Below, one piece after another: positions 59,803 through 64,000 of a stretch of DNA of 64,000 bases (its first letter is position 1; each line of letters starts with the position of its first letter). The stretch covers positions 38,340,475 through 38,404,474 of the forward strand of contig NC_031799.1 in NCBI RefSeq assembly GCF_001522545.3, in the 5' to 3' direction. Source of the stretch: Parus major (taxonomy: Eukaryota > Chordata > Aves > Passeriformes > Paridae). The notes beneath the pieces were generated by a model. It was not told the DNA's origin. It saw only the letters and a program-made list of their open reading frames with translations, and ran no database searches. The position numbers and the translations under genes were made by a program.

Positions 59803-62371
59803 CTGCAAAGAGAGTACAAGTGCTTAGCAGTTATTGAGCCAAATCCTTCAAATGTATCCAGGGCTTTTCAGCAGGGTCGAAGCTTTCCTCTCTTTCATCA
59901 CCAGAGCACTTGTCCTGTATTTATTTACCAATTACACATCCCTCTAGCTTGCTAGATTGGGAATGCAGGGGAGAAAAGGATAGTGCTGATACTATCAGTG
60001 GTTGACATTGCCGGATTCCAAATGAGTCAAACAACTGCTGAAATACTGTCACTGTGAAGAACTCTGGTTTTTCCCTCTGGGGTATTCTCAAAGCCACACA
60101 GGAGTACTGCCTATGCAGTAAGGTCATTCAATGTGTAAATTAAAAAATACAGTTTTTGCCCCAACCACACTGTAAAATGCTGTGGACAACAGCAGGCTGA
60201 ACTTAAAATAAGTCCTTTTGGGTAAAAAAAGAAAACAAAAACAACTCTGCAGACCTTGTACGTGTTTAATGAAAGGAATTGATGCCACATGCAAGAGGAC
60301 CCACATAGCTTCAGGACACTAGTATGGTAAAAACAGAAGAGAAAATCTCTAGGGACCACTGCAAGATATCGTTGGCTGGGTTGTTTGCTGAAGGAAATGT
60401 TATGAAGCACCTGACCCAGGAATTTTATAAGATTAGTTATTATATGGTAATGCCAAAAGCATCATAGAATAAATGGGGTTTTAAACTAGTTTTGGTGTGG
60501 TGAAAAGAACAGCAGCCTATGATTTCATATGAGAGTAACTCAGCTCTTCTACATGGCTGCTTGTGTTCACTTAGATTCTGAGTTTGGTTTTATATTGTGT
60601 TTTAAACCTGGTCTTCAATATTCTTTTATGCATATAGATAAGCCTCAAGAAACAGGTGCAATGAGTTAGGAAAAATTTGCCACTGGTGTTTCTCATCAGT
60701 GTCCTACATGTCATAAAGGGAGCACTTGCCTTTATGTAAAACCATGTCATTCTCCCGAAAGTCTCTTACATGAGGTAGGGGAGATGTATGTTTTGTAATG
60801 AAAGTGCCTATTACCTCCTGAAAGTATCACTTTTTTTCAAATTATAGAACAATTTGGGCTTTGACTGGGTGAGTGACTTTGAAGGAACTTGCTTGGGTCT
60901 ATTTCAGATGTGATTTCAGTTAACACATATTCAAGTTAACACATATTAAAGGTTCTTTCACTGCATTTCTTTTTTTTCTCTTCAGAGAAGAGCTTATAAA
61001 AGCTTTTAACATTTTCAACTTTGTGAAGTCAAAAATGTTATCTAAACCACAAATTGCATTTTGTTTGTACTGTGTTCTCATGCTAGTCTTTTGTGATCTA
61101 GGGTGATAAATGTTTCCAGTGAAGCTGACTATTTTCCTGGATTTTATCATATATGTTTTTTCTCCAGCAATTCTGTGATTGGGATTTGAGAATACTACTG
61201 ACTAGCTGGAGTAGGATACTGGAAGCAGGATTGTCCACATCTAATTGTCCACATTTTTTGACACACAAAACCTGCCCAGATCTTGGTTTCCAAGTATCTA
61301 AATGGTGACAGTACTTCCTTCTTGGGCGCTGAGGTCAAAGTACCTAGAATTTTTTCCAAGGAACAGCCCTTTAGCAGACCTTCCAATCTGCTGAAGTCAA
61401 ATTAGTTTATGTGAGTGTCCCAGTTTTGAGAAAAGCTTATGCAGGAAAACCTTTGTGAATTTCAGGAGGAAAGCACAAAAGGAAACCACATGAGACATAT
61501 TTATTGTCCTCTGTTTCTGTCCATTGGTAGTTATGGGATTATTCACTTAGTGTGCAGGAGACCCTAGTTCAAAGTTCTGAATTGCCACAAGTTGAACAAA
61601 TATTTGAAGCAGTTCACCACAATTGTGCAGAGTATCTGTACCACAATACAGCTATATAGTTTTCTCTAGGCAATCCCTGTTTTATACTGCTTTGTAAATA
61701 CACCAACACCCCCAAACAAAACTAAAAACAAACCCCCAAAACAGCAACACTTTTTCCATTGAATGGGAAAATCTCATTGTGTAGATTTTACCTTTGGGTT
61801 TATATGATGTGAAGGGCTGTTAACCATGACAAAGGTGCCACGGGTTTTTTATTCTACGGATTAGGTGGGTGGTTGTCCCTTTAATGTAATACTATTTTGT
61901 TTATTTGTGTAGCTGTACTAGTTCTAGGTAAAATTCCTGCTATTTTCTGGCTGTCACAAGCCATAATTCCAAAGTGCTTTATTTTTTCATGGCTATGCTC
62001 CAAGGCCTTTGAAGAATGCTCATGAGGTTTAGGGGTGAGGGGTGTCTGAGTTTCCATGCAGAAGAGCCATGGTAATATGAGACAAGCAGCTGTGAGAGAA
62101 AAAGTGCCAAAGATCCAGAACACAATCTGTGCTATGAATAAAGCAGTACAATAACAGGTTACCTTATTTGAAAACACGTGATGATATGCCTTGCTGTCTT
62201 GTGGAAAAGAAAAAATACCACTTACTTGTTCAGGGCACTTTTGCTTAGCCTAGACACTTCAGCTTCTTGTTGCTTAGTTTGCTCTTGGATGACCTTTTCC
62301 CAGAAGTTCTTCAGCTCTTCCGCATCATGACCACCCGTCCTGTGGCATCTAAAATTCGTATGCTTGCTCAT
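59670..62371 (-). CDS. FAM240B: FAM240B-like small protein, complete two-exon coding region
   Basis: Exons 62371-62226 and 59802-59670 join in phase 2 to give 92 codons. The first part reads MSKHTNFRCHRTGGHDAEEL, then KNFWEKVIQEQTKQQEAEVS and RLSKSALN; the second gives KLRQEWTLRLEGRVRQVQAH and a Pro-containing tail. The ELKxFWEKxIxxQT, SALxKLRxEW and RLExR landmarks match the FAM240 family as I remember it (human FAM240A has about 80 residues). The body is charged, predicted helical or coiled-coil, with no signal peptide, membrane segment or enzyme motif. The function is unknown. The B paralogue is chosen because I recall FAM240B on human chromosome 9; assignment to A or C is not excluded. 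An acceptor three bases before the ATG implies an upstream non-coding exon. Confidence 0.75.
59803..62225 (-). other. FAM240B: Intron of the FAM240B-like gene (2.4 kb)
   Basis: This is a GT-AG intron with consensus ends. The content is AT-rich unique sequence with short A or T runs. I see no nested gene or identifiable repeat. Confidence 0.7.
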
Positions 62372-62374
62372 TTT
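62226..62374 (-). CDS. FAM240B: FAM240B-like exon with start codon
   Basis: The acceptor CTTTTCAG is followed by AAA and then ATG at 62371, so this is an internal exon carrying 3 nt of 5' UTR. The donor reads AACAA|GTAAGT. The exon has 48 codons plus two bases of a Lys codon. The conserved phrase ELKNFWEKVIQEQT lies at residues 19-32. Confidence 0.8.
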
Positions 62375-64000
62375 CTGAAAAGCAATTTGGAGGTCAGAGC
62401 AGTCAAGAGCCTGACCTGAGGCAGATACTGTGTTACTTAGCCCCTTGAAATTTCATTCTCAGGAAGCACTATTAAAATAAAGTATGTCACCTGAAAAGAG
62501 TAGGTAACTGGTGCTTAGTCTGCCTTGAACCAAAATATAAGGCATTGAAACAGGCCTTGGGTGACAGCTGAATGGCATAACTATATTTTTGCTACCGAGT
62601 AATAACTGTGCATGACACAGTTCACTGAAATATTGTGGATGCGTCAATATGTGTGGGATTTTAAGTAATTTTAGAAGAATTTGTGGAAAATGCTTTCAAA
62701 TATAGTGCCACTGTCACTGGACTTCAGATTAGATGTGAAGAACTTTTCTATTTTCTATCTCCCATATTCTTAAAACAGATCATTGATGTTTTATCTCAGG
62801 AAAATGCATTGCTCCTAAATTATTCCTTTTGCTACTCCAAATGATGTCATGCACAAAATATGCAAGGGTGTTATGAATCTGAATTGAAACACATAGAGTG
62901 CAAAGCTCTGGGGAGCTTGTTATGGTCTTGTTCTATATTTTATCAAAATTCAGTCTTAAATACTGTTTAAAGTAGAGCTCATTAAAATATGGGGATTGGT
63001 TCCAATAAATGATAAAAATGACAGAAAACAGGTGAATTTGCCCTTGCTAAATGCATGTTATTTAAACATTAAAATTCTCATCATGTCTGATGTCCTTGTT
63101 GATATTACCATATTATGTTGGTTATCAGATTGTAATGGTACTTTGAAATGTTAAGTTCTGTTGCCTATTTCCTGAATCAGTCTCCTCCACTAAGCCCCAC
63201 CAGGAAGTGGAGGATACAGGAAAGAAAAACCCCGAAAACCTAAACTCCAGAGTTTTCTATTACTAGATCAGCACTTAATTTGAGGGTTGCTATGAAATAA
63301 ATCCTTTTCCTTCCTTGTGTTTATCTATATTCTGCTGTCATTAGATAGTTTTGCCAACTCCTCTCTGTAATGGTGATGAATAAATGCGTCATAGACCCTG
63401 ATACATATTTGTGAATGTTCTTCCTAGATGATTTCACACTTTAGGAGCTACTCTTGATAAATACAACAGAGACTGTGCTAATGTAGGCCAATCTTTTGGA
63501 GGAAACTTTTGCTTTGTACAATGCTGTAATGTGAAGGATCAGAGTAAAAGAAAAAGAAAGTCAGATGTAACACAATTAAGGCATATTTCTGAAAAGTTGC
63601 TATCAAATACAGTATTTGAAACTCCTGGCACATTAAAAGGACACGTAAGTACGTTCTAGGCATCTTCCAAATTGAATATTTTAGATTTGTCATAATTTTC
63701 ATGAATCAATTTTTTAAAAAGATCAGTAATAACAAATTATTTTTCCAAACCTGGTGTCAAGTCTGGCTGGAATGGAAAAACTTCTTAACAAAAAGAAAAA
63801 CCTCTTTGAGATACATTATTTTTCTGTTGAGAAGTCCAGTTGCTTAAAGACCAGCACAGCCCAACTGGAGTGATAATCATGAACAGATTAGTTCATGTAA
63901 TATAACTTCCTGTGTGATGGAGTACATTGTATGATTAGAAAATTGTTCCTCTTCACAGCAAGGTCAGCAAAACCTGCAGTATCACCAAAACAACCAGGTA
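62375..64000. other. Upstream flank of the FAM240B-like coding exon
   Basis: A 5' non-coding exon and a promoter must lie here or beyond the right edge, since the first coding exon begins with a splice acceptor. No CpG island is present, so any promoter in this stretch would be of the tissue-restricted, CpG-poor kind. I could not identify the exon. Confidence 0.4.

Overview
This is vertebrate nuclear DNA, most likely from a bird. Coding exons are short and have GT/AG boundaries, introns run from 0.2 to 8 kb, and two dense CpG islands stand in AT-rich surroundings. Interspersed repeats are sparse and are mainly CR1 LINEs, the typical avian family. Three genes can be supported, all on the minus strand: CDC14B, PRXL2C and a FAM240B-like gene. 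CDC14B next to PRXL2C is the order I know from human 9q22. That block lies on the Z chromosome in chicken, so Z linkage is a reasonable inference, but nothing in the window proves it.

Region by region. 1-11625 holds the 5' part of CDC14B: four coding exons (141 residues of the non-catalytic A domain and the basic N-terminus), a 7.8-kb first intron, and a CpG-island promoter at about 11.2-12.1 kb with a CCAAT box, a perfect palindromic CRE and a 5-codon upstream ORF. The catalytic exons lie beyond the left edge. 14693-18618 holds a complete six-exon PRXL2C (223 codons) with its own CpG-island promoter at about 18.35-18.9 kb. Its stop codon is only about 3 kb from the CDC14B start, so the two genes are arranged tail to head. 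18.9-59.7 kb is a 41-kb stretch in which I find no convincing protein-coding exon. It holds CR1 fragments (21.4, 37.5-38.06 and 39.8-40.56 kb), a probable ERV solo LTR (57.84-58.2 kb), a possible further ERV-related block (27.06-27.9 kb), several microsatellites and otherwise unique AT-rich DNA. 59670-62374 holds a two-exon FAM240-like gene of 92 codons. The rest, to 64000, is its upstream DNA.

The genes do not form an operon or a shared pathway. CDC14B is a dual-specificity phosphatase of the cell cycle and DNA-damage response, PRXL2C is a peroxiredoxin-like thioredoxin-fold protein, and FAM240B is an uncharacterised small coiled-coil protein. I did not find a novel multi-gene system. The points most worth a second look are the FAM240B-like microprotein gene, the CDC14B upstream ORF and CRE, the mosaic A-like/B-like CDC14B sequence, a pentanucleotide expansion inside a dead CR1, the solo LTR, and an unexplained 118-codon ORF with splice-acceptor and poly(A) context at 22.3-22.7 kb. 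Gene identities rest on remembered family sequences, not on a search.
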